A DNA stretch of 39,043 bases. Source: Gemmatimonadota bacterium. GTDB lineage: Bacteria > Gemmatimonadota > Gemmatimonadetes > Gemmatimonadales > GWC2-71-9. The stretch is taken from NCBI GenBank assembly GCA_022562295.1, contig JADFPO010000025.1, forward strand, positions 1 through 39,043, in the 5' to 3' direction. The first letter of the stretch is position 1; the number at the start of each line of letters is the position of its first letter. Positions 8,067-16,162 of the stretch are shown piece by piece. Under the pieces are notes generated by a model that saw only the letters and a program-made list of their open reading frames with translations, was not told where the DNA came from and searched no databases. The position numbers were made by a program, and so were the translations under genes.

Positions 8067-8870
8067 CTACAACCTCCTCCAATACCGTTCCGGATTGTTG
8101 AGGAATTCTCGCGTCAACTTCACGTGCTCGAGATCGTCGTACTCGACAGCCTCTATGGGCGCCGTGTCACAACTCAGGATCGTCGCACCGGGAAACGAGA
8201 GCATGATCGGCGAATGGGTCGCGATGATGAACTGACAATCCTGGGACACCATCTCCTTGACCAACGAGAGAAACGCCAGTTGGCGCAACGGAGACAACGG
8301 AGCCTCCGGCTCATCGAGTAAGTAGAGGCCCCCACTCACCAACCGGGACTGAAACAGCTTCAAGAAACTCTCGCCGTGAGACTGCGCGTCGAGCCCGTCT
8401 CCGTAGCTGCGCTCTAGGTCGGCAACCGTTCGGGCGTGGGGCATCCTGGCCAGACCCTTCGCCAGCTCCGACCGGCCGGAATATTCCTTTTCGATCGCGT
8501 CGATTTTGGCAGCCGCCTCCGCGCGAAGCTGCGACATCCGCTTGGCGTACCCAAAGAAGTCTTCTGCCCTGAGGAAGAATCCCTTTCGAGTTCGCTTCGT
8601 CCACGTCTGCGAGAGCGAGTCGGCGAACGCTCGAACCGCCGTCAAGGTGTGGTCTGAATCGACGGCGTCGCTCCCGACGGTGATGGAGCCCACCGCACAT
8701 GCGATGCCCTCGAGAATCGTGGACTTGCCGCAACCATTCTCACCAACTAGAAACGTCACTGGTGACGTGAAGCGAATCTCACCCAACGCACGGATGATCG
8801 GGACGTCGAACGGGAATCCTTCGCGCAAGTGGCCGTTCCGCTTGGCCGCAATCGACCGTAGGTGGATCAT
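8067..8870 (-). CDS. ABC-type AAA family ATPase (single-domain, SMC/RecF-like)
   Basis: A 267-residue stand-alone nucleotide-binding protein. It has Walker A GENGCGKS (residues 43-50), a charged middle region with coiled-coil character, an ABC-type signature GESFLKLFQSRL, Walker B LYLLDEPEAPLSP and an H-loop in FIIATHSPIML. The order signature, Walker B, D-loop, His is that of SMC/RecF-like ATPases rather than transporter ATPases, and there is no transmembrane segment. Such proteins often work on DNA or partner with an effector; no function is assigned to this short group. It sits just upstream of ytoQ, and dut lies 305 bases further up on the same strand. Function beyond ATP binding is not claimed. 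Confidence 0.83.
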   Translation of the reverse strand: MIHLRSIAAKRNGHLREGFPFDVPIIRALGEIRFTSPVTFLVGENGCGKSTILEGIACAVGSITVGSDAVDSDHTLTAVRAFADSLSQTWTKRTRKGFFLRAEDFFGYAKRMSQLRAEAAAKIDAIEKEYSGRSELAKGLARMPHARTVADLERSYGDGLDAQSHGESFLKLFQSRLVSGGLYLLDEPEAPLSPLRQLAFLSLVKEMVSQDCQFIIATHSPIMLSFPGATILSCDTAPIEAVEYDDLEHVKLTREFLNNPERYWRRL

Positions 8871-9175
8871 CAGTGACCACCAGCCGGTGACGAGCGACCG
8901 GCCCCGAGCATGCGGCGCCTTGAGGGTTGTGGCCGCCGGCAGCGTTCAGCGTCCGGTGCTCGGCATCCGAACAGCCGCCATGGCACCGCGGATGACGCTG
9001 GTCGGACGGACAAAAGCGGATCCCACTCCCCACCTCCACACCTCAACAAAGTATTTGATCCGTGTTCACCCGCCTCTTCCGCGTTATCCGCGGTTTCCTG
9101 AAAGCGCCGGGACCCACGGCGGTCGAAGCTGAAGGTCAACGTCGCCGCCGGATGCTGGCTGCTGGCGGCCGGCAG
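8871..9175. other. Intergenic region between dut and the ATPase gene
   Basis: About 305 bases without a credible gene; the open frames here are mutually overlapping and lack family resemblance or ribosome sites. It contains a REP-like word at 9079-9093 (CCGCG-TTATC-CGCGG, a 5-bp stem with a 5-base loop) within a stretch that also reads GTGTTCACCCGCC. Confidence 0.5.
9079..9093. repeat. REP-like short palindrome CCGCGTTATCCGCGG
   Basis: CCGCG and CGCGG pair around TTATC. Related words ATCCGCGTTACC and CACCGCGGATGG occur near 34598 and 34676, in the other large intergenic region. Confidence 0.45.
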
Positions 9176-9625
9176 CTAGACCCCTGTATGTCCAAACCCT
9201 CCCTCCCCTCGGGCCGTGTCGGGCAACGTGTCCACTTCCACGAGTTCCGCCGTGGACACGGCGGCCACCACCATCTGTGCAATCCGCATCCCACGCGTGA
9301 TCCTAAAAGGCTCGTCGCCATGATTGATGACCGGCACCTTGATCTCACCACGATAATCCGAGTCGATGGTGCCCGGCGCGTTGACGAGCGAAATGCCGTG
9401 CTTCACCGCCAGACCCGACCGTGGGCGCACCTGCGCTTCATAACCCGGAGGCAGGGCCATGGAGAAGCCGCAGGGAATCAACGCTCGCTCACCCGGGTCG
9501 ATGACGACCGCATCATCCACGGCGGCGGCAATGTCCATGCCCACCGAACCCTCAGTTTCGTAATGTGGCAGCGGGATGTCGGCACAGCCGGGCCGGCGTT
9601 TGATCGAGACGGTGATAGTCGTCAT
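9176..9625 (-). CDS. dut: dUTP diphosphatase (dUTPase)
   Basis: A 149-residue trimeric-type dUTPase, normal length for the family. Conserved motifs appear in order: motif 1 GSVGMDIAA, motif 2 [12 protein letters not shown], motif 3 [14 protein letters not shown] with the catalytic Asp and the uracil-binding loop, motif 4 RGMRIAQMV, and the C-terminal motif 5 [10 protein letters not shown], which closes over the active site. The enzyme hydrolyses dUTP to dUMP and pyrophosphate, keeping uracil out of DNA and feeding thymidylate synthesis. ATG 9625 ([10 protein letters not shown]) is chosen; an upstream in-frame extension to 9748 reads through repeat-like DNA. Only distant same-strand neighbours are present. 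Confidence 0.95.
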   Translation of the reverse strand: MTTITVSIKRRPGCADIPLPHYETEGSVGMDIAAAVDDAVVIDPGERALIPCGFSMALPPGYEAQVRPRSGLAVKHGISLVNAPGTIDSDYRGEIKVPVINHGDEPFRITRGMRIAQMVVAAVSTAELVEVDTLPDTARGEGGFGHTGV

Positions 9626-9674
9626 GGTCCAGATAATAGGCGTTGGTCTGAACGGTAGATAGTAGGGAGTAGCC

Positions 9675-9716
9675 GGGTTTCGGGTGTCGGGTGTCATGGT
9701 CCACCTATCCCTCCCA
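9675..9716. repeat. GACACCCGAAACC-type dispersed word beside a C-rich tract
   Basis: The complement of GACACCCGAAACC (9675-9688) is followed by a second GACACC-like word and a C-rich tract CCTATCCCTCCC (9704-9716). The same two parts are found at 13695-13750 and 16819-16908, so this is a dispersed non-coding repeat. Confidence 0.55.
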
Positions 9717-9877
9717 CACGCTTGTCTCCGATCCGAAATTTGCCTCACTACGTTCTCTCACTCATTCTATGGTCCGCACGTTGGACATTTCGGCCGGCCT
9801 ATCGTCTTGGCGCCATCACCCCCCACAATTAGGTTGGGTAGTTGGGCCTCGGCGCCCGGATCTCTAGGAGCCACCTC

Positions 9878-12718
9878 ATGTCGCATCACGTAATAATCCG
9901 CACCATCCTCCTTGCTGCGGTGGGTGCAGCGTTCGGCATCCTGCAGTCGAGCGCGCAGACCGTCGCCGCCACGGACTCCACCGCCGAGGCCATCAATGAT
10001 CCCCCTCGGCCCATTAGTCCTGAGGACTACGGTCAGTGGGAGCAGCTGAGAACGGCCACCATCTCCCCTGACGGCCGCTGGCTCGCCGTACCAATCGACC
10101 GCGTCAACGAGGAGAACGAGCTGCGCATCCGCCGCATCGACGTGGACTCCGTGTTCGTCATCCCTTACGGATCGCAACCGAAATTCTCGAACGACCAGAA
10201 GTGGTTGGCGTATCGCATCGGCGTATCCGAAAAGGAGCAGAAGAAGCTGGAAGATGAGCAGAAACCCGTTCGACTGAGAATGGGACTGCTGGATCTCCGC
10301 ACCGGTGACACCCTCTCGGTAGATGACGTGGCCGGGTTCCAGTTCAGTCATGACGGGACCTATCTCGCGATGTCGCGCTACTCGCCGCAAGGCGAGCGGG
10401 AGGCCAAGGGCGCCGATCTGGTTATCCGGACACTCGCGAGCGCCACCGACATGAACTTCGGCAATGTGTCGCGGTTCGCGTGGCAAGACGAAGGCTCGCT
10501 GCTCGCCCTCATCGTAGATGCGGATGGGCAAGCGGGCAACGGTGTCCAGATCTTCGACCCGGCAACGGGGGTCCTGCGGTCTTTGGAGTCGGCGAGCGCG
10601 CGATACACCGAGCCGGTGTGGCGCGAGGAGGAAGACGATCTTGCTTTCCTTCGTGTGGAAGTCGACTCGGTCTACGAAGATTCCAGCCATACCGTAATCG
10701 CATGGCGCGACCTCGAGGAACGAAACCCCCGGCGTTTCGAGTTCGATCCCAGCGAGTTCTCCGGGTTTCCCGATACCACTCGAATCGTCGACTACCGAGG
10801 ACTCCGGTGGTCGGAAGAAGGCCGGACCCTCTACTTTGGGATCAAGGATCGACGCCTGAAGGAAGACGCCGAGACGCCGGCGGACACGACGGACGTCGAG
10901 GATGGGGCCGAAGAGAACGAGGACGACGAGGAAGACGAGATGGACAAGGCGGACGATGAGGATGAAGAACGCGCGGGTGTGGAGATCTGGCACGCCAAGG
11001 ACGTCGACATCGTCCCGAGCCAAAAAGTGTTTGCCGACAGCGACCGGAAGGAAAACTATCTCGCCGCGTGGCACCTCGACCGGGAGACGTTCGTCCAGCT
11101 GGGCAACGAGGTGACCGAGGATGTCGTGGTCGTCGAGGGGGACATGCATGCTCTCGGATTCGACCCCACGCCGTATGACAAGGAGCGGATGTTCGGACCG
11201 CGCTACCGTGACGTGTATCGCATCGACGTCGCCACGGGAGCACGAGAAAAGATCGTCGACCGCGTGGAGTTCCATTTCGGAGCCAGTTCCGGCGGGCGAT
11301 ACTTCCTATTCTTCAGGGACGACCAGTACTGGACGGTCGACTTGGCCAGCGGCACCACGACCAACATCACCGCGGACATCGCGGCCTCGTTCGTCAACAC
11401 CGACCGAGACATTACCGTGGAGCAAAAGCCGCCGTTCGGAAGGGCTGGCTGGAGCGAGGACGACGAGACCGTCCTGCTCTACGACAAGTACGACGTGTGG
11501 GAGGTCCGCCCCGACGGATCGGAAGCCACTCGACTTACGCGGGGCGCCGAGGACAGCGTGCGTTACCGTTATCAAAGGATCGACTGGAGCGAGGATTACA
11601 TCGACACGGACCAACCGATCTACCTCACGGCGTACGGGGAGTGGAGCAAACAATTCGGCTATGCGCGCGTCCGGTCCGGCCGCCCCGCCGAAAACCTCGT
11701 GTTGATGGACGCAAACGTTGCGCGGCTCCAAAAGGCCGACAGCGCGGATGTGTTCGTATTCGTCGCGCAACGTTTCGACGACTCACCCGATTACTTCACG
11801 ACTGGCCCGAACCTGGCCAACCCCAAACAGGTCACGGAAACCAACGCATTTCAGAAGGACTATGCCTGGGGGCGCGCCGAGCTGATCGAATACGAGAACA
11901 CATGGGGGCGCAAGCTCCAAGGGGCGCTGTTCTATCCGGCCGGGTATGAGCCCGGCAAGCGGTACCCGATGATCGTGTACATCTACGAAAAGGTGTCGCA
12001 GACGGTACACACGTACTCGGTGCCGTCGGAGCGGCGCGCGTACAACACCAGCGCGTTCACCGCCGAGGGGTATTTCGTCTTGCGGCCGGACATCGTATAC
12101 CGCGACCGCGATCCCGGTCGCTCGGCGGTGGCCGCGATCGAGCCCGCTGTGCAGGCTGCGATCGAGACCGGGATGATCGACGCCGACCGTGTCGGGCTGG
12201 TCGGTCACTCTTGGGGTGGCTACGAAACGGCATTCACCGTAACGCAGTCCGATCTGTTCGCCGCAGCGGTCGCCGGCGCCCCGCTCACCAACCTGTTCAG
12301 CATGTACCTCTCGATCTACTGGAACAGCGGCGGCACCGACGCGCGCATTTTCGAGATCAGCCAGGGACGCATGGAGGTTCCGTTCTGGGAGGACGTCGAG
12401 GCGTACGCGGCCAACTCACCGGTATTCCACATCGAGAACATGAACACGCCTCTGCTCGTGACGTTTGGCACCGAGGACGGCGCGGTGGATTTCAACCAGG
12501 GAGTGGAGTTTTACAACGCGGCGCGCCGTGCGGGCAAGGATTTCGTGCTCCTCGTATACGAAGGCGAAAACCACGGCTTGGCCGAGAAGGCCAACCAACT
12601 CGATTACCACCGGCGCATCATCGAGTGGTTCGGCCACTACCTCAAGGACGATCCGGCGCCGGACTGGATAGCCAAGGGCGTGCCGTACCTGGAGCAAGAG
12701 CGAAACCGCAACCGGTGA
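9878..12718 (+). CDS. Secreted prolyl oligopeptidase family (S9) serine peptidase
   Basis: A 946-residue exported alpha/beta-hydrolase peptidase. TAGGAG ends 7 bases before ATG 9878; residues 1-26 form a signal peptide ending SSAQ. An N-terminal beta-propeller-like region (WD40/PD40-type SPDGRWLAVP, FSHDGTYLAMSR) occupies roughly residues 45-650. The catalytic domain has the nucleophile Ser778 in GHSWGGY, Asp867 in GTEDGAVD and His899 in GENHGL. S9 enzymes cut short peptides, often after Pro, Ala or acylated residues; here this would occur in the periplasm or outside. Odd point: a low-complexity, almost purely acidic insertion at about residues 327-367 (such as EENEDDEEDEMDKADDEDEE) within the propeller. 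No operon partner. Confidence 0.9.
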   Translation: MSHHVIIRTILLAAVGAAFGILQSSAQTVAATDSTAEAINDPPRPISPEDYGQWEQLRTATISPDGRWLAVPIDRVNEENELRIRRIDVDSVFVIPYGSQPKFSNDQKWLAYRIGVSEKEQKKLEDEQKPVRLRMGLLDLRTGDTLSVDDVAGFQFSHDGTYLAMSRYSPQGEREAKGADLVIRTLASATDMNFGNVSRFAWQDEGSLLALIVDADGQAGNGVQIFDPATGVLRSLESASARYTEPVWREEEDDLAFLRVEVDSVYEDSSHTVIAWRDLEERNPRRFEFDPSEFSGFPDTTRIVDYRGLRWSEEGRTLYFGIKDRRLKEDAETPADTTDVEDGAEENEDDEEDEMDKADDEDEERAGVEIWHAKDVDIVPSQKVFADSDRKENYLAAWHLDRETFVQLGNEVTEDVVVVEGDMHALGFDPTPYDKERMFGPRYRDVYRIDVATGAREKIVDRVEFHFGASSGGRYFLFFRDDQYWTVDLASGTTTNITADIAASFVNTDRDITVEQKPPFGRAGWSEDDETVLLYDKYDVWEVRPDGSEATRLTRGAEDSVRYRYQRIDWSEDYIDTDQPIYLTAYGEWSKQFGYARVRSGRPAENLVLMDANVARLQKADSADVFVFVAQRFDDSPDYFTTGPNLANPKQVTETNAFQKDYAWGRAELIEYENTWGRKLQGALFYPAGYEPGKRYPMIVYIYEKVSQTVHTYSVPSERRAYNTSAFTAEGYFVLRPDIVYRDRDPGRSAVAAIEPAVQAAIETGMIDADRVGLVGHSWGGYETAFTVTQSDLFAAAVAGAPLTNLFSMYLSIYWNSGGTDARIFEISQGRMEVPFWEDVEAYAANSPVFHIENMNTPLLVTFGTEDGAVDFNQGVEFYNAARRAGKDFVLLVYEGENHGLAEKANQLDYHRRIIEWFGHYLKDDPAPDWIAKGVPYLEQERNRNR

Positions 12719-12741
12719 CTGCCCGTGACGCATGGAGGCGG

Positions 12742-12858
12742 ATGCTCCACGACCCCGGCAAAAACGTCTTGCTCGTCCCCACCGGGCTGTTTCCGAATGC
12801 GGATTTCATGATGGAAGTAGGCGCCGTGCGTCGACGGGCAGGAAGTACGGTCAGTTAG
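12742..12858 (+). CDS. Doubtful 38-residue ORF
   Basis: GGAGG (12734-12738) precedes ATG 12742 by 3 bases. The product begins MLHDPGKNVLLVPTGLFPNA and shows no family resemblance I recognise. It could be a small gene, a decayed fragment, or chance. It is listed only because of the ribosome-site-like word. Confidence 0.15.
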   Translation: MLHDPGKNVLLVPTGLFPNADFMMEVGAVRRRAGSTVS

Positions 12859-12873
12859 GTGCTGCCCGCCTTC

Positions 12874-13239
12874 TCACATTGTTGCGAACGGAATCTTTCG
12901 CGACTTGCGCAGCTCCCTGTCTCGGCTTACGAGAGGCACGTCGTACACGATGCTGGTGGCGGCGATGAGTTGGTCGGCCGGATCACCCCGCACATCCAGC
13001 TGGCAGCTCGCGCGGCACACGTCCCAACTCAACGGCCAAGTGTGCAGGCGTCCGAAGATGCGTTTTACCTCTCGCTGGTCGAGATCGATCTCGATCCGGC
13101 CGAGTTGCTGGAGTTTGCAGATCTCCCAACGCACGATGGCCGAGACGCTCCACAACTCCCGGGAGAGCAGTTCGCGCTCCCTGGGCCGCAATGTACCGGC
13201 GAGCGCGTAAAGCAGGATGTGCGTGTCAAGATTGAGCAT
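12874..13239 (-). CDS. vapC: VapC-type PIN-domain toxin
   Basis: A 121-residue PIN-domain ribonuclease. The N-terminal LNLDTHILLYAL supplies the first catalytic Asp. VSAIVRWEICKL supplies the conserved Glu. GDPADQLIAATSIVYDVPLVSRDREL supplies the C-terminal acidic residues and the usual LVSRD ending. PIN toxins are metal-dependent RNases that cleave tRNA or rRNA and halt translation until neutralised. ATG 13239 lies inside the last codons of the antitoxin gene (14-base overlap), which implies translational coupling. The longer frame to 13299 would overlap the antitoxin deeply and has no PIN homology. Confidence 0.88.
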   Translation of the reverse strand: MLNLDTHILLYALAGTLRPRERELLSRELWSVSAIVRWEICKLQQLGRIEIDLDQREVKRIFGRLHTWPLSWDVCRASCQLDVRGDPADQLIAATSIVYDVPLVSRDRELRKSRKIPFATM

Positions 13240-13450
13240 CCCACACCGCGCCGGTCGAGAGAATGTCCCCCTTGATCTTGAGCTTGCCCTCGAGAGCACC
13301 GAGCAGCTCCGTGGACTCGCTCGCGATCGGGACTAGCTTGGCAACTGGTATTCCGTGCTTGGTGATGACGATGCCGTCGACACCAACGGTGTCGAGCAGC
13401 GCGAGGCATTTCTCCTTGAAGTGGGCAGCTCCCATGATCTCGGCGGCCAT
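13226..13450 (-). CDS. Phd/YefM family antitoxin
   Basis: A 74-residue type II antitoxin. The N-terminal DNA-binding half shows the Phd/YefM pattern MGAAHFKEKCLALLDTVGVDGIVITKHGIPVAKLVPI. The C-terminal half should wrap and block the toxin. GAGGA lies just before ATG 13450. The gene overlaps vapC by 14 bases. Antitoxins of this class repress their own promoter, usually with the toxin as corepressor; a palindrome in the promoter upstream fits this. Confidence 0.88.
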   Translation of the reverse strand: MAAEIMGAAHFKEKCLALLDTVGVDGIVITKHGIPVAKLVPIASESTELLGALEGKLKIKGDILSTGAVWDAQS

Positions 13451-13482
13451 AATTCCTCATCTGGTCACTTATTACGTCCAGA

Positions 13483-13514
13483 CATAATTTATGACTAGTC
13501 AGAACCGTTATCAA
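13483..13514 (-). promoter_or_regulatory. Promoter and operator of the phd-vapC operon
   Basis: On the minus strand, TTGATA (13514-13509) and TAAATT (13491-13486) are spaced by exactly 17 bases, giving a sigma-70 type promoter with the start expected near 13480, about 30 bases before the antitoxin ATG. The spacer contains the perfect palindrome TGACTAGTCA (13492-13501). The -10 region is itself nearly palindromic, CATAATTTATG (13483-13493). Binding of Phd here would block RNA polymerase, the expected autorepression. Confidence 0.6.
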
Positions 13515-13761
13515 GGCTCAAGGATGCGGGGCGTACTTCCGCCGGAAACGAGGGGCGGCGGGAAGTCGAGAGGGCGGGAATGAAACAGAAGACCAGTCAC
13601 CAACCGTAGTGGGGTGGGAGGACCGGAGGGTCACTCGCGAACCACTGCTCCGCCGTCCGAAATTCCGTGCGGCAAACATCTTGGAATGTGTCCTGACACC
13701 CGAAACCTATCCCCCATCCCCCATCCCCTATCCCCCATCCCCTTTTCCCTAGGATCTAACC
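13515..13761. other. Intergenic region upstream of the DUF4342 gene
   Basis: No gene seen. The right part carries GACACCCGAAACC (13695-13707) directly joined to a C-rich array of CCCCCAT and CCCCTAT units (13706-13750), a half-element of the GGGGATA repeat family. The remainder has no structure I can name. Confidence 0.5.
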
Positions 13762-14073
13762 ATGACCGAGCAGCGATCGGATGAAGAGGCAGTACAGGAA
13801 GTCGTCGTCGAAGAGACCGTCGAGACCGAAGAACATCAGGTAAGAGGCGACAGCCTGATCGCCAAGATCAAGGAGTTGATACACGAAGGAAACATCACTC
13901 GCGTCATCATCAAGAACGATCAGGGGCGCACGCTTATCGAGATCCCCCTCTCGTTGGGCGTGGTGGGAATCGCGCTGGCGCCGGTGTGGGCCGCAATCGG
14001 GGCGATTGCCGCGCTGGCCGCCGATCTCAAGGTGGTGGTGGAAAAGAAATCGGAGAAGAAGACGTCGGATTGA
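13762..14073 (+). CDS. DUF4342 domain-containing protein
   Basis: A 103-residue protein. Residues 1-27 are strongly acidic. The DUF4342 core follows: VRGDSLIAKIKELIHEGNITRVIIKNDQGRTLIEIPLSLGVVG. Then comes an Ala/Gly-rich hydrophobic stretch (about residues 66-87) and a lysine-rich tail. Family members often hold the same core plus a hydrophobic segment that could associate with the membrane; no biochemical role is known. It stands alone, with a C-rich repeat directly upstream and no clear ribosome site (TAGGA at about 13750 is close). Confidence 0.82.
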   Translation: MTEQRSDEEAVQEVVVEETVETEEHQVRGDSLIAKIKELIHEGNITRVIIKNDQGRTLIEIPLSLGVVGIALAPVWAAIGAIAALAADLKVVVEKKSEKKTSD

Positions 14074-14301
14074 CAAAACTCACCGGGTCGCATCCGCGGA
14101 TTTACAACACGGGTCCCGTGCATCCCACCCAACCGTGGTGCTTCCGTTCGCCAAGGCCAGCGGGATGAGTAGCCCGCTGCCGGCGGCGGTCTGTCATAGT
14201 TCCATCACATCCCGCCGCTATGAGGGCCGGTGGTAGAGCTGGGAAGCTGGTAGCCAGCAACCAAACAGCTCACGACTCACCACTCACGACCTACCACCGA
14301 C

Positions 14302-14901
14302 CTACGCCGCCTTCCCCCGTACCATCTCCTCGAGGCATCTCACCTCACAGACCCTGGACCGAACGTAGGTGAGCAGGTTGGTCGCCACGCTTCGGATGGC
14401 TTTATCCGTGGCAGGGTCGGTTATCTGCCCGGCCTCGTCGAAGTAGCCCCGCACACCCGCTACGGAAACCGGACCCGGCAATACGATGCCGCCGATGTGT
14501 GACACGACGCTCCGAAGATGCTCGAGTGACTTGATCGCCCCGATGCGACCCGCCGCAACACCCAACAGCGCCACGGGCTTTCCCGACAGCACGGACGGGA
14601 ACCCCAGGTTCTCGATGACCAGCTTCATCACTGACGAGAAGCTGCCGTGGTATTCGGGTGTGGCCAGTATCACGCCGCCCGCGTTCCGGATGGTCGCCTG
14701 CAGTTCCTGTTCCCGGGAACCCTCCGACGTCATGCCTGGGAGAGCCAGGTTCAACACGCCCGGGTCGATCACCTGGACATCGACGTCGGGCTGCCGCTCC
14801 AACTCATCGACAACCAGCGCCGTCGCCTTGGAGGTGTAGTTGTTGGGCCGCACACTGCCCTTCACGATGGCAATCGATATCCGGACGCTGTCGTTGGTCA
14901 T
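14302..14901 (-). CDS. NADPH-dependent FMN reductase family oxidoreductase
   Basis: A 199-residue flavodoxin-fold protein. FMN phosphate binding: GSVRPNNYTSK (from residue 15). Isoalloxazine-binding: TPEYHGSFSSVMK (about residue 80). A LGVAAGRIGA loop follows the central strand. Relatives (azoreductase, chromate reductase, SsuE and ArsH groups) transfer electrons from NAD(P)H through FMN to quinones, azo dyes, metals or partner monooxygenases. The C-terminus extends about 25 residues past the core with two Cys (VCEVRC). It is divergent from the zinc-ribbon gene across an AT-rich spacer; no operon partner. Confidence 0.87.
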   Translation of the reverse strand: MTNDSVRISIAIVKGSVRPNNYTSKATALVVDELERQPDVDVQVIDPGVLNLALPGMTSEGSREQELQATIRNAGGVILATPEYHGSFSSVMKLVIENLGFPSVLSGKPVALLGVAAGRIGAIKSLEHLRSVVSHIGGIVLPGPVSVAGVRGYFDEAGQITDPATDKAIRSVATNLLTYVRSRVCEVRCLEEMVRGKAA

Positions 14902-15390
14902 GACTCACTCGCAGTTTTCGAGAACGGGATGAATGGATCGAGCCTTACTCTCCACCAACCGGGCCGCCACGGGCGCGTGATCGGTTCGACCCCAAATTCC
15001 ACCGGGACAAGACTCCACCACTATAGTTAACATGACGTTTATTGATTAGTCAAGTAATATTGCGGCTGTCTGCACTTCGAAACAACCCGGACCCAACGGC
15101 AGCCACACCGAAGACCAGAGACAGCAGAACCGTCACTTACCTGCGGCCGTACCGCAAGCGACATTGCACTCGGGCAAGCTGCGGACGCGAAGTCACAACG
15201 ACGTCACGGCCCCACCGGCGGGCGGTGCACATTGGGTGGCATGCCTCCCGCCGGTTCGGCTGGAGCTACCTCTGGGCTGAGGACTATGCGTGTGACCTGC
15301 GTCATGGCATCCCAGCCCGTGGTCGTATTAGTTGATGTTCTTGTTCGACCAAATCTTTGCGATACGAGGCGAACGCCGCGCGGAGGCACA
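14902..15390. other. Divergent intergenic region, FMN reductase / zinc-ribbon gene
   Basis: No convincing gene. An AT-rich island at 15021-15060 stands out from the GC-rich surroundings. It contains TTGATTAGTCAA (15042-15053, near-palindromic) and, for the reductase direction, a TTGACT word followed by TTAACT at 17-base spacing. It is the likeliest promoter/operator site here but is weak. The frame of the zinc-ribbon gene stays open back to 15232 but has no family signal before 15391. Confidence 0.4.
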
Positions 15391-16143
15391 TTGGCGAGGA
15401 AGCGTAAGACGAAAAGGAGCAAAACGCGGCTCGGCGCCGCGCGCTCACTGCGGCGCAGGGGCGAGCGCGAGCGTGCGAAAGACCAGGTTGCGGAGCCCGC
15501 GGCGCTAGATACCGCCACGGTGGAATTGGTGGAGGAAGACACTACGGTAGTGACGGCGACAATCGAGAGCCTGATCGAGGAAGTCCCACTGGTGGAGCCG
15601 GCGGCCGACGAGAGTGCGACCTCCGATACTAGCGAGCCCGAGGGTGGTGCCGAGGCCGATAAGCAGCCGAGCGTCCCAACCTTCACCGACGCGGACTGGG
15701 AAGATCAATCCTACGCCTTGATGGCCGAACAGGCCGCCCCATCGCCCTGTCCCGACTGTGGGCGGACGGGTTTCTTCGGCCCGCGGGCCCTAGACGGCCA
15801 ACCCAAGTTCCTTGCGTGCCGCTTTTGCGGGCATTTCCAAGCCGTGGGCCAGGCGCCTACGCGGCTCCGACCCGTGGCCCACGACTGCGAGAACTGGCCC
15901 GAAGCCGCGGGGGCGCCGTACATCTGGTGGATACCCATGGACGAGAAGTGGTACGTCTGCCACTACTGCCAGCGACGAGTCGGCGTGGCGAGAGCGAATG
16001 CGTTCATGAAGGGCGCGGCCGTTACCCCGCCGGCGGACGACCCGAATCACCCCTGGTGGAAGGTTCCGCAAGACGCCTCGTACGACACCTACTACAAACT
16101 CTGGGAGAATTGGCCCTGCACGAAGGGACGAGTGTTCCTCTAG
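15391..16143 (+). CDS. Unrecognised zinc-ribbon protein with basic N-terminus and acidic linker
   Basis: A 250-residue protein in three parts. Residues 1-35 are highly basic (ARKRKTKRSKTRLGAARSLR and on). Residues 38-110 form a Glu/Asp/Ser/Thr-rich, probably disordered linker. The C-terminal 140 residues carry Cys pairs C120-x2-C123 and C143-x2-C146, which could form one zinc ribbon, then C166, C190-x2-C193 and C243. Many Trp and Tyr residues surround them (IWWIPMDEKWYVCHYC, HPWWKV). I do not recognise the family. A nucleic-acid role is suggested only by the basic tail and ribbons. TTG 15391 is chosen because CGGAGG lies 4 bases upstream; ATGs at 15304 and 15286 are alternatives. Convergent with the marR-like gene. 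Confidence 0.65.
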   Translation: MARKRKTKRSKTRLGAARSLRRRGERERAKDQVAEPAALDTATVELVEEDTTVVTATIESLIEEVPLVEPAADESATSDTSEPEGGAEADKQPSVPTFTDADWEDQSYALMAEQAAPSPCPDCGRTGFFGPRALDGQPKFLACRFCGHFQAVGQAPTRLRPVAHDCENWPEAAGAPYIWWIPMDEKWYVCHYCQRRVGVARANAFMKGAAVTPPADDPNHPWWKVPQDASYDTYYKLWENWPCTKGRVFL

Positions 16144-16162
16144 CGAAGCAGAAATAGCGGCC

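Noticed and set aside
9767-11275. 502-codon minus-strand frame opposite the S9 peptidase
   Set aside because: Shadow of the coding strand, which carries the signal peptide and catalytic triad.
14154-14180. Small hairpin CAGCGGG / CCCGCTG between the DUF4342 and FMN reductase genes
   Set aside because: Only a 7-bp stem, 8-base loop and no T-run on either strand, so not called a terminator.
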